From Methylobacterium brachiatum (GTDB lineage Bacteria; Pseudomonadota; Alphaproteobacteria; Rhizobiales; Beijerinckiaceae), in contig NZ_JAJALK010000002.1 in NCBI RefSeq assembly GCF_020523825.1, positions 434,001-498,000 on the forward strand: a DNA stretch of 64,000 bases, in the 5' to 3' direction. Position numbers and translations under genes: made by a program. Positions 24,707 to 35,109 of this stretch are shown here, piece by piece; position 1 is the stretch's first letter; the number at the start of each line of letters is the position of its first letter. Under the pieces are notes generated by a model. It had not been told where the DNA came from and ran no database searches. It worked only from the letters and a program-made list of their open reading frames with translations.

Positions 24707-26136
24707 GCCGCGCGGCCTGGCTGGCAGGGACCCTCGCCGCCCTGGCGGCGGGGGGCGCCGGCTACGGGGCGGGGCGCATGGGCGGCCCCGATCCGATCCC
24801 GCTCTTCGCGCGGGCCTGGGCGGGCTTCGCCGCCGGGCCGGAGGCCCCGCCGGAGGCCGCCACCGGGCCGGTGGTCTATTACCAGGATCCGGACGGCAAG
24901 CCGGTCTACTCGCTGTCGCCGATGATGACCGAGGACGGGCGCCTGTTCCGGGCCGTCCAGGCCAGCGAGGATCTGCGCTTCGACCGGCCCGCCGCCGAGG
25001 ACGGTTCGGGTCAGGCCGGGCCGGGGGCGGGCGACGGGCCCAAGAATTCCGGCCGGACGGTGCGCTACTACCGCAACCCGATGGGCCTGCCCGACACCTC
25101 GCCGGTACCCAAGAAGGACTCGATGGGGATGGACTACATCCCCGTCTATGACGGCGACGATCCGGACCCGAGCACCGTCATGGTCTCGCCGGGCCGGGTC
25201 CAGCGCACCGGCGTGCGCAGCGCCGTGGTCGAGCGCCGGGTCGTGTCCCGGCCGGTCCGGGTGCCCGGCACCGTGGCCCTCGACGAGCGCCGGGTCACCG
25301 TGGTGGCGACCCGGGCCGACGCCTATGTCGACCATGTCGAGGACGTCACCACCGGCGACCGGGTCCGGCAGGGGCAGCCCCTGGTCTCGGTCTACGCGCC
25401 GGAGATCAACGCCGCCGCCGCGCAGCTCATCGCCAATCCGGGCTTCGACGGCGCCCGCCGGCGCATCCGCAACCTCAACGTCTCGGAGGCGGTGATCGCC
25501 GAGATGGAGCGGACCCGGACGGTGCCCCGCGCCATCACCTGGGCCGCGCCCCGCGACGGGCTGGTGCTCGAGCGCCGGGCGGTGGAGGGCATGAAGGCCG
25601 CGGCCGGCGACACCCTGTTCCGGATCGCCGACCTGTCGCGGATCTGGGTCCTGGCCGACGTGCCGGAGCACGATCTCGCCGGCATCCGCGTCGGCCAGGC
25701 TGCCACCGTGCGGGTACCCGGCCGCAGCCTCACCGCCCGGGTGGAGGTGATCTACCCGCAGGTGAACCGGGAGACCCGTTCGACCCGCATCCGCATCGAA
25801 CTGCCGAACCCGGACGGGCTGCTCCTGCCCGACATGTATGCGGATGTGGAGATCGCCACGGGCGCCACCGAGCCGGTGGTGGCGGTGCCCGAAGGGGCGG
25901 TGATCGAGACCGGGTCGCGCCAGGCGGTGCTGATCGATGGCGGGGAGGGCCGGTTCGCGCCCCGGGCGGTCGAGATCGGGCGGCGCGGCGACGGCTATGT
26001 CGAGATCCGCGCGGGCCTCAGGGCCGGCGAGCGGGTCGTCACCGCGGCGAATTTCCTGATCGACGCCGAGAGCAACCTGAAGGCGGCGCTGGCGAGCCTC
26101 GCCGCCCCGCCGACGGACGGGGAGGGCGGCCGATGA
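24703..26136 (+). CDS. cusB: RND efflux periplasmic adaptor, CusB family
   Basis: The protein has 477 residues from GTG 24703 (overlapping the previous stop). It has an N-terminal membrane anchor. A heavy-metal-binding motif follows, with RYYRNPMGLPDTSPVPKKDS and MGMDYIPVY typical of CusB. The HlyD-type lipoyl and barrel domains are visible (DHVEDVTTGDRVRQGQPLVS; LSRIWVLADVPEHDLAGI). It would link the inner-membrane pump to an outer-membrane channel, but no CusC-type gene is in the window. Its stop overlaps the pump ATG. Confidence 0.88.
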   Translation: MSRAAWLAGTLAALAAGGAGYGAGRMGGPDPIPLFARAWAGFAAGPEAPPEAATGPVVYYQDPDGKPVYSLSPMMTEDGRLFRAVQASEDLRFDRPAAEDGSGQAGPGAGDGPKNSGRTVRYYRNPMGLPDTSPVPKKDSMGMDYIPVYDGDDPDPSTVMVSPGRVQRTGVRSAVVERRVVSRPVRVPGTVALDERRVTVVATRADAYVDHVEDVTTGDRVRQGQPLVSVYAPEINAAAAQLIANPGFDGARRRIRNLNVSEAVIAEMERTRTVPRAITWAAPRDGLVLERRAVEGMKAAAGDTLFRIADLSRIWVLADVPEHDLAGIRVGQAATVRVPGRSLTARVEVIYPQVNRETRSTRIRIELPNPDGLLLPDMYADVEIATGATEPVVAVPEGAVIETGSRQAVLIDGGEGRFAPRAVEIGRRGDGYVEIRAGLRAGERVVTAANFLIDAESNLKAALASLAAPPTDGEGGR

Positions 26137-29100
26137 TCGCCCGGCTGATCGCCTGGTCGGCGCGCAACCGCGTGCTCGTTCTGATCGGCACCGTCTTCGC
26201 GGTGGCGGCGGGATTCCAGGCCCTGCGCACCCTGCCGCTCGACGCCATCCCCGACCTCTCGGACGTGCAGACCATCGTCTACACCGAGTATCCGGGCCAG
26301 GCCCCGCAGGTGGTCGAGGACCAGGTCACCTACCCGCTGACCACCGCCATGCTGACCGTGCCGCGGGCCAAGGTGGTGCGCGGGGTCTCGATGTTCGGGG
26401 TCTCCTTCGTCTACGTGATCTTCGCGGACGGCACCGACCCGTACTGGGCGCGCTCGCGGGTGCTCGAATATCTCAACGGTCCGGCGAGCCGCCTGCCCGC
26501 CGGGGTGATCCCGACGCTGGGGCCCGACGCCACCGGGATCGGCTGGGTCTACCAATACGTGATCCAGGCCCGGCAGCGGACGCTGGCCGAGCTGCGCTCC
26601 CTGCAGGATTGGGTCGTCCGGTTCGCGGCCTCGCGCGGGGAGGGCGTCGCCGAGGTCGCCCCGGTGGGCGGCTTCGTCAAGCAGTACAGCGTCGTGGTCG
26701 ACCCGAACCGCCTGCGCGCGCAGGGCATCAGCCTGAACCGCCTGCGCGACGCCATCCGGGCGAGCAACGCCGATGTCGGCGGCCGCACGGTCGAGCTGTC
26801 CGAGTTCGAGGTGGTGGTGCGCGGCCGGGGCTACCTCAAGAGCACCCAGGATATCGGCGCCGTCGTGCTCAAGACCGATGCCGGCACGCCGGTGCGGGTG
26901 CGCGACGTCGCCCGGGTGGAGATCGGGCCCGACGAGCGACGCGGGATCGCCGAGCTCGACGGGGCGGGCGAGGTCGCCGGCGGCATCGTCGTGCAGCGCT
27001 TCGGCGCCAACGCCCGCGCGGTCATCGCGAGCGTCAAGGATCGGCTGGCCGAGATCGCCAGGAGCCTGCCCTCGGGAACCGAGATCCTGCCGGTCTACGA
27101 CCGGTCGCAGCTCATCGACGCGGCGATCGCCACGCTGACCCACACCCTGGTCGAGGAATGCGCGATCGTCGCCCTGGTCTGCCTGGTGTTCCTGCTGCAC
27201 CTGCGCAGCGCGCTGGTGGCGATCCTGATGCTGCCGGTCGCGATCCTGATGGCGTTTTCGGCCATGCGGGCGCTCGGGCTCAGCGCCGACATCATGAGTC
27301 TGGGCGGCATCGCCATCGCGGTCGGGGCGATGATCGACGCCGCCATCGTGATGATCGAGAACGCCCACAAGCACCTGGAGCGCGCGCCCCCGGATCGGCC
27401 CCGGGCCGAGATCCTGGTCGGGGCCGCCGCCGAGGTCGGGCCGTCGCTGTTCCTGTCGCTCCTGGTGATCACGGTCTCGTTCCTGCCGATCTTCACCCTG
27501 GAGAGCCAGGAGGGCCGGCTGTTCGGGCCGCTCGCTTTCACCAAGACCTTCGCGATGGCGGCGGCCGCGCTGCTGTCGGTGACCCTGGTGCCGGCGCTGA
27601 TGATCCTGTTCGTGCGCGGCCGGATCGTGCCGGAGCACCGCAACCCGGTGAACCGGCTGCTGGTCGGGATCTACCGGCCGCTGATCGCCGCGGTGCTGCG
27701 GGCCCGGATCCTGACGCTCCTCCTGGCGCTCGGGGTTCTCGCCGCCACGATCTGGCCGGCCCGCCAGCTCGGCTCGGAATTCATGCCGGAACTCAACGAG
27801 GGCACCCTGCTCTACATGCCCACCACGCTGCCGGGCCTCTCCGTCACCAAGGCGGCCGAGCTGCTGGCGACCCAGGATCGGATCATCAAGACGTTTCCGG
27901 AGGTCGCCTCGGTCTACGGCAAGGCGGGACGGGCCGGCACCGCGACCGATCCGGCGCCGCTCGAGATGTTCGAGACGATCATCCGCCTGAAGCCCCCGGA
28001 GGCGTGGCGGCCCGGCGTGACGCTGGCGAGCCTGCGGGCCGAGATGGACAAGGCGCTGCAATTTCCCGGCGTGTCCAACGCCTGGACCCAGCCGATCCGC
28101 GCCCGGATCGACATGCTGGCCACCGGCATCCGCACCCCCGTGGGCGTCAAGCTGTTCGGCCCCGATCTCGCCGCCCTGGAACCGGTCGCCCGGGCCGTGG
28201 AGGCGGCGATCCGCACGGTTCCGGGCACGACGAGCGCCTATGCCGAGCGGGTCATGGGCGGCACCTTCCTCGACGTCACCCCGGACCGGGAGGCGCTCGG
28301 CCGCTACGGGCTCACCGTCGGCGACGTCCAGGACGTGGTCGCTACGGCGCTCGGCGCGGCCACCGTCACCACCACCGTGGAGGGCCGCGAGCGCTACGGC
28401 GTCACCGTGCGCTACCCGCGCGCTCTCCGGTCCGACCCCCAGGCCATCGCCAACGACGTCCAGGTGGCGCTGCCCGCCGGCGGGACCGTGCCGCTCGGCG
28501 CGGTCGCGTCGATCCAGCTCGCGCGCGGGCCGACCGCGATCCGCACCGAGAACGGACGGCCCGTCCTCTACCTCTACGTCGACATCGCCGGGCGCGACCT
28601 CGGCGGCTATGTCGGGGAGGCGCGGGACGTGGTGGCGCGCGCCGTGCCGCTGCCGGAGGGGATGACGCTGCAGTGGAGCGGCCAGTTCGAGGCCCTGGAG
28701 CGGGCCGAGGCCAGGCTGCGGCTCGTCGTGCCGGCGACCCTGATGGTAATCGTCCTGCTGCTCTACCTGGTGTTCCGCCGCGTGACCGAGACGCTGATCG
28801 TCCTGCTGTCGCTGCCCTTCGCGCTGGTGGGCGGCGTCTGGCTGATGTGGGCGATGGGCTTCCACCTCTCGGTCGCGGTGGCGGTGGGGTTCATCGCCCT
28901 GGCCGGCGTCGCCGCCGAGACCGGGATCCTGATGCTGGTCTATCTCGACCAGGCGCTCACCGAGCGGCGCAGCGAGGCCGCGCGGGCCGGGCGCCCCCTC
29001 ACCCGGGAGGACCTGCGCGCCGCCATCATGGTCGGGGCGGTGGAGCGGGTCCGCCCGAAGATGATGACCGTGGTGGCGATCATGGCCGGCCTGGTGCCGA

Positions 29101-29288
29101 TCCTGTGGAGCACCGGCGCGGGGTCCGAGGTGATGCAGCGGATCGCCGTGCCGATGATCGGGGGCATGGCCTCCTCGACCCTCCTGACCCTGATCGTGAT
29201 CCCGGCGGTCTACGCCCTGATCAAGGGCCGAGGCCTGCCCGCGGAGGCCGAGCTGGCGGCTGCGGAGCCGGTCCGGGCCGCGGCGTGA
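26133..29288 (+). CDS. cusA: Heavy-metal RND efflux pump, CusA family
   Basis: The protein has 1051 residues, full length for an HME-type RND pump. It shows the N-terminal FQALRTLPLDAIPDLSDVQ, and TM4 with AIAVGAMIDAAIVMIENAHK. The Met-containing porter loops and final VVAIMAGLVPILWSTGAGSE are also typical. It would export Cu(I)/Ag(I) by proton antiport as part of a tripartite complex with the upstream adaptor. A huge open frame exists on the other strand, but it is a GC-rich shadow. Confidence 0.92.
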   Translation: MIARLIAWSARNRVLVLIGTVFAVAAGFQALRTLPLDAIPDLSDVQTIVYTEYPGQAPQVVEDQVTYPLTTAMLTVPRAKVVRGVSMFGVSFVYVIFADGTDPYWARSRVLEYLNGPASRLPAGVIPTLGPDATGIGWVYQYVIQARQRTLAELRSLQDWVVRFAASRGEGVAEVAPVGGFVKQYSVVVDPNRLRAQGISLNRLRDAIRASNADVGGRTVELSEFEVVVRGRGYLKSTQDIGAVVLKTDAGTPVRVRDVARVEIGPDERRGIAELDGAGEVAGGIVVQRFGANARAVIASVKDRLAEIARSLPSGTEILPVYDRSQLIDAAIATLTHTLVEECAIVALVCLVFLLHLRSALVAILMLPVAILMAFSAMRALGLSADIMSLGGIAIAVGAMIDAAIVMIENAHKHLERAPPDRPRAEILVGAAAEVGPSLFLSLLVITVSFLPIFTLESQEGRLFGPLAFTKTFAMAAAALLSVTLVPALMILFVRGRIVPEHRNPVNRLLVGIYRPLIAAVLRARILTLLLALGVLAATIWPARQLGSEFMPELNEGTLLYMPTTLPGLSVTKAAELLATQDRIIKTFPEVASVYGKAGRAGTATDPAPLEMFETIIRLKPPEAWRPGVTLASLRAEMDKALQFPGVSNAWTQPIRARIDMLATGIRTPVGVKLFGPDLAALEPVARAVEAAIRTVPGTTSAYAERVMGGTFLDVTPDREALGRYGLTVGDVQDVVATALGAATVTTTVEGRERYGVTVRYPRALRSDPQAIANDVQVALPAGGTVPLGAVASIQLARGPTAIRTENGRPVLYLYVDIAGRDLGGYVGEARDVVARAVPLPEGMTLQWSGQFEALERAEARLRLVVPATLMVIVLLLYLVFRRVTETLIVLLSLPFALVGGVWLMWAMGFHLSVAVAVGFIALAGVAAETGILMLVYLDQALTERRSEAARAGRPLTREDLRAAIMVGAVERVRPKMMTVVAIMAGLVPILWSTGAGSEVMQRIAVPMIGGMASSTLLTLIVIPAVYALIKGRGLPAEAELAAAEPVRAAA

Positions 29289-29537
29289 CCGCGATGCAGG
29301 CGGAGTGGGGGCCGGAGCCGGGCGCGTCTCCCCCTGCGGGCCCGCGGAGTCACACATCGGGTCCGGCCGCCAGCCTGTGAAGCACACCGCGCTTTCCCCT
29401 CCCGGCAAAGCGGAGGCGGGAAGGCGGCGCCTCGCCCCGCGCCATGTGTGGACATCGCAGCCGACAGAGGGGCGGGGAAAGGCGTGATGTTTCAGTGACC
29501 TAATCTGGAACGGCCCACCGGATGAAGACGCCGGCCT

Positions 29538-31535
29538 TCAGGCCGCCTGGATGTCCCGCAGGAAGTCGTCGACCTCCCGCTTGACCTTCAGGGATTGCGC
29601 GGCCAGCTCGGCGGCGGCGTTCAGCACCTGCGCGGCGGCGCTGCCGGTCTCGGCCGAGGAGGCCAGCACCCGCGCCACGTTGGACGACACGTCCTGCGTG
29701 CCCCGGGCCGCCTCGCCGGCATTGCGCGAGATCTCGCTGGTCGCGGCGGTCTGCTGCACCACCGTCGAGGCGATCGCCCCGCTGATCTCGTTCACCGTCG
29801 CGATGGTGCGGGCGATCTGCTCGATCGCCTCCGCGGCCTGGCCGGTGGCCATCTGGATCGCCGCGATCTGGCCGCCGATCTCCTCGGTGGCGCGGGCCGT
29901 CTGGCCGGCGAGCTCCTTCACCTCGGCCGCCACCACGGCGAAACCGCGCCCCGCGTCGCCGGCGCGCGCCGCCTCGATCGTGGCGTTCAAGGCCAGCAGG
30001 TTGGTCTGCCCGGCGATCCCGGAGATCGTCGTCACCGCCGCGCCGATCTGCTCGGCGGCCATCCGCAGGCTGGCCATGGCGGCGTTCGTGGTCTCGGCCT
30101 CGTGGGACGCATGGCCGGCGACCTCGTTGGAGCGGATCACCTGCCGCTCGATCTCTTGCAGCGACGAGACCATCTCCTCGGCGGCCGCCGCCACGGTCTG
30201 AACATTGGTCGAGGCCTGCTCGGCGGCGGCGCTGGAGGCCACCGCCTGGTTGTTGGTGTCGTCGGCGACCTGGGTCATCGAGCGCGCCGTGGCGTCGAGT
30301 TCGTCGGCGGCCCCGGTGACGATGTCGAGCGAGGCCGCGACGTTCTGCTGGAAGGTCCTGACCAGCTGGTCGACCCGCTCGACCCGGCTGAGGCGGGCGG
30401 CCTGCTCGGCGGCCTGGGCGGCCTCCAGCTCGGCCCGGGCGATGGCGTTCTGGCGGAACACGTCCACCGCCTTGGCCATGGCGCCGATCTCGTCGTTGGC
30501 GTCCTGGGACGGCACCGCCACGCTGGTGTCGCCCTCGGCCAGGCGCTTCATCGCCCCGGTCATGGCGGTGACCGGCCGGACGATGCTGCGGGCGATCAGG
30601 AAGGCCAGCAGGCAGCCGAGCATGCCGGCCACGCCGATCAGGCCGATCTGCACCCACCAGGCATACGCCACTGTTGTGGTCGTCTCGCGGGCGATCTTGT
30701 CGACCGCGACGTTAAGCAACTCGCGCACCTTGCGGAGGAGCTGATCGATCGCCTCCATGTGCGGCTTGATGCCGGTCTCGAACACCGTCCTCGCGGTCTC
30801 CATCGCCCGGACGGTCACGTCGAAATTGCGGGCATAGGCCTCGAGCGCCTCGGCGACGGCCTGGACCTGCGGCGCGAAGGCGGTGGTCCCTTCGGCCGCC
30901 TTGAACGCCGCAAGCGCGGCCTTGGCCTTCTCGACATTCGTGGCGAAGGTCGCCGGTCCCTTCGGGTCGAAGGTGGCGAGGAACCGCCAGTTGGCGACGC
31001 GGACCAGCAGGATGGCGCTCTCGACGCTCTGGGCCTCGCCGAGCGTCGCGCCCCCGGCCTGCGCGCGCACCGCCGCCACCAGGACTTTCGTCGCCTGGGT
31101 CAGGGTGTCGCCACCCGTGAACAGGGCGTCCTTGGCCGCGCTCAGGCTGGCGCCGGCGGCAGCCAGGCGATCCAGCTCCGGCTTCAGCGCCCGGGCGTGA
31201 TCGCGCGTTCCCGTGTAGAGCCGCCGCCCCTCGTCCGAGATCGCCAGGGCGCTCAGCTGGTCAGCGATGTCCTCGGCCTCGCGCCGAACGGGCTCCAGGG
31301 CGGCGATCCGCTCGGGCTTGGGCGTGACCTGGTTCTGCTCGACTTCGCCGGCCAGCTTTACCGCCAGGCTGTTCAACGTGAAGACCTGGCGGGCGATCAT
31401 ATCCAGTCGACCCCGCAGCGTGTATTGATCGTTGACGACGCCTTGTTGATAGAAAGAATAAACTCCAACAACGCCGCCAAGCAGCATCATAATTATAAAC
31501 CCGGCATAGATCCGGAAGCTAATTCCAAATTTCAT
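29538..31535 (-). CDS. Methyl-accepting chemotaxis protein
   Basis: The 665-residue receptor has TM1 at about residues 7-30, a helical periplasmic domain, and TM2 about 295-320 ([20 protein letters not shown]). A HAMP domain ([21 protein letters not shown]) is followed by the signalling tip [21 protein letters not shown] chose ATG 31535 ([13 protein letters not shown]); the frame continues 15 codons upstream without support. No other che genes are nearby; its place between two metal pump operons makes a metal or oxidant ligand conceivable. Confidence 0.92.
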   Translation of the reverse strand: MKFGISFRIYAGFIIMMLLGGVVGVYSFYQQGVVNDQYTLRGRLDMIARQVFTLNSLAVKLAGEVEQNQVTPKPERIAALEPVRREAEDIADQLSALAISDEGRRLYTGTRDHARALKPELDRLAAAGASLSAAKDALFTGGDTLTQATKVLVAAVRAQAGGATLGEAQSVESAILLVRVANWRFLATFDPKGPATFATNVEKAKAALAAFKAAEGTTAFAPQVQAVAEALEAYARNFDVTVRAMETARTVFETGIKPHMEAIDQLLRKVRELLNVAVDKIARETTTTVAYAWWVQIGLIGVAGMLGCLLAFLIARSIVRPVTAMTGAMKRLAEGDTSVAVPSQDANDEIGAMAKAVDVFRQNAIARAELEAAQAAEQAARLSRVERVDQLVRTFQQNVAASLDIVTGAADELDATARSMTQVADDTNNQAVASSAAAEQASTNVQTVAAAAEEMVSSLQEIERQVIRSNEVAGHASHEAETTNAAMASLRMAAEQIGAAVTTISGIAGQTNLLALNATIEAARAGDAGRGFAVVAAEVKELAGQTARATEEIGGQIAAIQMATGQAAEAIEQIARTIATVNEISGAIASTVVQQTAATSEISRNAGEAARGTQDVSSNVARVLASSAETGSAAAQVLNAAAELAAQSLKVKREVDDFLRDIQAA

Positions 31536-31868
31536 CACAAGAATCCCGACAAATTGCCAACTCGACTTCCCATATCGCAATCAAGAATGTCATACCAGCT
31601 TTGACATGTGTCAACACCCGCATACATTCTGGCGCAATCATCGTTCATATTTGAATGATCGATCAACAGGACGCGTCGATAAGATTATTCCGTCGAATAT
31701 ATTTATTTCCTTAGTGAGCACTCAAGCATCCGGCACAGCCTTTTGCGGCCGCGAAGCGGGGCGGGACGGCGGAGCGCGTCTTCAGCCGCCGCTCCCCCTC
31801 CGGTCGGGGACCGGATCCCCGCGGCGGCGCGGATCTTCCGGGATCCGATCGACCGAGGCCGCCGCGGT
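31536..31868. other. AT-richer intergenic region upstream of the chemotaxis receptor
   Basis: No gene is seen. The 31560-31730 portion is much richer in A/T than its surroundings and should contain the receptor promoter. Confidence 0.4.
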
Positions 31869-34800
31869 TCAGGCCGCCCGCCGGGGCCGATCCTGTGCCG
31901 GCGCCGCGGCGGGACCGGCTTTCCCGAACCGCGCGTAGAGCGCCGGCAGCACCACCAGGGTCAGCAGGGTCGCGCTGATCAGGCCGCCGATCACCACGGT
32001 GGCGAGCGGCCGCTGCACCTCCGCGCCGGTGCCGGTGGCCAGCGCCATCGGGACGAAGCCGAGCGAAGCGACCAGCGCCGTCATGGCCACGGGCCGCAGC
32101 CGGGTCAGGGCCCCCTCCAGGATCGCCGCCCGCAGCGGCCGGCCCTCGGCGACCAGCTGCTTGATGAAGCTCAGCATCACGAGGCCGTTCAGCACCGCCA
32201 CCCCCGAGAGCGCGATGAACCCGACCGCGGCCGGCACCGACAGCGGCATCCCCCGCAGCCACAGGGCCGCGATGCCGCCGGTGAGCGCCAGCGGCACGGC
32301 GGAGAACACCAGGAGCGCGTCGCGGACGCTGCCCAGCGCCGAGGTCAGCAGCAGCAGGATCAGGACGAAGCAGGCCGGCACCACCAGGGTCAGGCGCCGC
32401 CGGGCCGAGGCGAGGTTCTCGAACTGGCCGCCCCAGGTCACGTAGGAGCCCGCCGGAAGCGCGACCTGCCCGGCGACCTTGGCTTGCGCCTCCGTCACCA
32501 GCGAGCCGATATCCCGGCCGCGGACATTGGCGGTGACGACGACGCGCCGCTGGCCGTTCTCCCGCGAGATCTGGTTGGGCCCCTCGGTCACCGAGAAGCG
32601 CGCGACCTGCCGCAGCAGCACGGAGGCGACCTTGCCGTTGGCCCCCGGGGGCAGGGGGACCGGCAGGTTCTCCAGGGCCTCGCGGTCCTCCCGGACGGCG
32701 TCGGTCAGGCGCACCACGATCGGGAAGCGCCGGTCGCCCTCGAACACGAAGCCCGCCTCCCGGCCGCCGATCGCCGCGCCGATCACCTCCTGGATCGCCC
32801 CGGTGCTGAGACCCAGCCGCGCCGCCTCGGTCCGGTCGATCCCGATCTCGAAGACCGGCAGGCCGGCGATCTGCTCGACCTTCACGTCGTCCGCCCCGTC
32901 GATGCCGCGCAGGATCGCGGCGATCTGGTTGGCGGTCTTGAGCATCGGCTCGAAGGCGTCGCCGAACACCTTGACGGCGAGGTCGCCCCTTGTCCCGGCG
33001 AGCAGCTCGTTGAAGCGCAGCTGGATCGGCTGGGAGAACTCGTAGACGTTGCCGGCGAGCGCGCCCACGGCGGCCTCGATCTGCGCCTGGAGCGCCGCCT
33101 TGGTGAACGCGGGATCGGGCCATTCCGCCTGGGGCTTCAGGATCACGAAGGTGTCCGACGCGCTGGGCGGCATCGGGTCGGAGGCGATCTCGGCGGTGCC
33201 GGTCTTCGAGAAGACGGTGGCCACCTGCGGGAAGGCCGCGACCGCCTGCTCGACCTTCAGCTGCATGGCCTGCGACTGGGTCAGGGCGGTCGAGGGGATC
33301 CGGCTGGCGTTGAGCGCGATGCTCTTCTCGTCGAGCAGCGGGATGAACTCGGTCCCGAGCCGGGTGGACAGGAGCGCCGCCCCGGCGAGCAGCAGCAGCG
33401 CCGCCCCCAGGACCGGCGCCGGCGCCCGGACCGCCCCGGCGAGCAGCGGCCGGTAGGCGGCCTTGAGGCCCCGGATCAGCCGGTTGTCGGCCTCGGTGAC
33501 CCGCCCGGTGATCACGATGGCGATCAGGGCCGGCACGAAGGTCAGCGACAGCAGGAACGCGCAGGCCAGCGCGAGGATCACGGTCAGCGCCATCGGCTCG
33601 AACATCTTGCCCTCGACCCCCGTGAAGGTGAGGAGCGGCGCGTAGACCAGGATGATGATCGCCTGCCCGTAGAGGGACGGGCGGATCATCTCCTCGGCCG
33701 AGGCCCGGACCGTCTCCAGGCGCTCCGCCAGGTCGAGCCGGCGGCCGATGGCGTGCTGGCGCTCGGCGAGGTGGCGGAGCGCATTCTCGGTGATGATCAC
33801 CGCCCCGTCGACGATCAGCCCGAAATCCAGGGCGCCGAGGCTCATCAGGTTGGCCGAGATTCTGGCCTCGACCATGCCGGTGACGGTCATCAGCATGGCG
33901 ACCGGGATCACCAGGGCCGCGACCAGGGCGGCCCGGACGTTGCCGAGCAGCAGGACCAGCACCGCGATCACCAGGGCCGCGCCCTCGGCGAGGTTCTGGC
34001 CGACCGTGCGGATCGTGGCCTCGACCAGCACCGTCCGGTCGAGCACCGTCTGCACCACGATCCCGGGGGGCAGGGTGCGGCGGAGCTGGACCATGCGCGC
34101 GTCGACCGCGGCCGCCACCGTGCGGCTGTTCTCGCCGATCCGCATCAGGGCGGTGCCGATCACGGCCTCCCGACCGTCCGCGCTGCCCGAGCCGGTGCGC
34201 AATTCGCGCCCGAAGCGCAGGGCCGCGACGTCCCGGACCCGCACCGGCACGCCGCCGCGGGTGGCGACCACCACGTCGGCGATCGCCTCCATGCTCTCCA
34301 GGCGACCGGCGGCGCGGACCACGTAGCCCTCGCCATTGTCCTCCAGGTAGCGGGCGCCCTGGTTGGCGTTGTTGGCCTGGAGCGCCCGGACCACGTCCCC
34401 GAAGGACAGGTCGAGGGCGGTCAGCTTCGTCGGGTCCGGCTGGACGTGGTACTGCTTCTCGTAGCCGCCGATGCCGTCGACCCCGGCCACCCCCGGCACG
34501 GTCCGGATCTGGGGCCGGATGATCCAGTCCTGGACGGTGCGCAGATAGGCGTTCCGTTCCAGCTCCGTGGCGAGGCTCTGGCCCTCCGGGGTGCGGAAGC
34601 TGCCGTCCGGCTGCCAGCCCGGGCTGCCGACGGGCACGACATTCCGCTCATCCGGCTCCGCGTAGCGGACCGACCACATGGTGATCTCGCCCAAGCCGGT
34701 CGAGATCGGGCCCATATGCGGCTCGGCGCCGGGGGGCAGGTCGCCCTTCACCTGGGCCAGGCGCTCGGCGACCTGCTGGCGGGCGAAGTAGATGTCGAGC

Positions 34801-35099
34801 CGCTCGTCGAAGATTGCGGTGACCTGCGAGAAGCCGTTGCGCGAGAGCGAGCGGGTGTGATCGAGCCCCTTGATGCCGGCCAGCGCGGTCTCGACCGGGT
34901 AGGTCACCTGGCGCTCGATATCGACCGGCGACAGCGACGGCGCGAGCGTGTTGATCTGCACCTGGTTGTTGGTGATGTCCGGCACCGCGTCGATCGGCAG
35001 CCGGGTCAGCGCCGTGGCGCCGAAGCCCGAAGCCAGCAGCACGAGGAGCAGGACCAGCCAGCGCTGGCGGATCGAAACGTCGAGGATGCGGCTGAGCAT
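31869..35099 (-). CDS. czcA: Heavy-metal RND efflux pump, CzcA/CnrA type
   Basis: This is a full-length pump of 1076 residues with DAVPDITNNQVQINTLAPSL at the N-terminus and the HME divalent-cation signature DFGLIVDGAVIITENAL in TM4. These features point to Co/Zn/Cd/Ni export rather than copper. The tail is Arg/Ala-rich (QDRPRRAA). It lies 10 bp downstream of its adaptor gene. It differs clearly from the CusA-type pump at 26133, so the two are not a recent duplication. Confidence 0.92.
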   Translation of the reverse strand: MLSRILDVSIRQRWLVLLLVLLASGFGATALTRLPIDAVPDITNNQVQINTLAPSLSPVDIERQVTYPVETALAGIKGLDHTRSLSRNGFSQVTAIFDERLDIYFARQQVAERLAQVKGDLPPGAEPHMGPISTGLGEITMWSVRYAEPDERNVVPVGSPGWQPDGSFRTPEGQSLATELERNAYLRTVQDWIIRPQIRTVPGVAGVDGIGGYEKQYHVQPDPTKLTALDLSFGDVVRALQANNANQGARYLEDNGEGYVVRAAGRLESMEAIADVVVATRGGVPVRVRDVAALRFGRELRTGSGSADGREAVIGTALMRIGENSRTVAAAVDARMVQLRRTLPPGIVVQTVLDRTVLVEATIRTVGQNLAEGAALVIAVLVLLLGNVRAALVAALVIPVAMLMTVTGMVEARISANLMSLGALDFGLIVDGAVIITENALRHLAERQHAIGRRLDLAERLETVRASAEEMIRPSLYGQAIIILVYAPLLTFTGVEGKMFEPMALTVILALACAFLLSLTFVPALIAIVITGRVTEADNRLIRGLKAAYRPLLAGAVRAPAPVLGAALLLLAGAALLSTRLGTEFIPLLDEKSIALNASRIPSTALTQSQAMQLKVEQAVAAFPQVATVFSKTGTAEIASDPMPPSASDTFVILKPQAEWPDPAFTKAALQAQIEAAVGALAGNVYEFSQPIQLRFNELLAGTRGDLAVKVFGDAFEPMLKTANQIAAILRGIDGADDVKVEQIAGLPVFEIGIDRTEAARLGLSTGAIQEVIGAAIGGREAGFVFEGDRRFPIVVRLTDAVREDREALENLPVPLPPGANGKVASVLLRQVARFSVTEGPNQISRENGQRRVVVTANVRGRDIGSLVTEAQAKVAGQVALPAGSYVTWGGQFENLASARRRLTLVVPACFVLILLLLTSALGSVRDALLVFSAVPLALTGGIAALWLRGMPLSVPAAVGFIALSGVAVLNGLVMLSFIKQLVAEGRPLRAAILEGALTRLRPVAMTALVASLGFVPMALATGTGAEVQRPLATVVIGGLISATLLTLVVLPALYARFGKAGPAAAPAQDRPRRAA

Positions 35100-35109
35100 G
35101 TCCGGCGCC

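Noticed and set aside
25995..29408. Very long minus-strand open frame (1137 codons) opposite the CusA-type pump
   Set aside because: It is antisense to a perfect RND pump and its translation is compositionally biased (Arg/Asp/His/Gly-rich). It is a shadow of high GC third positions.
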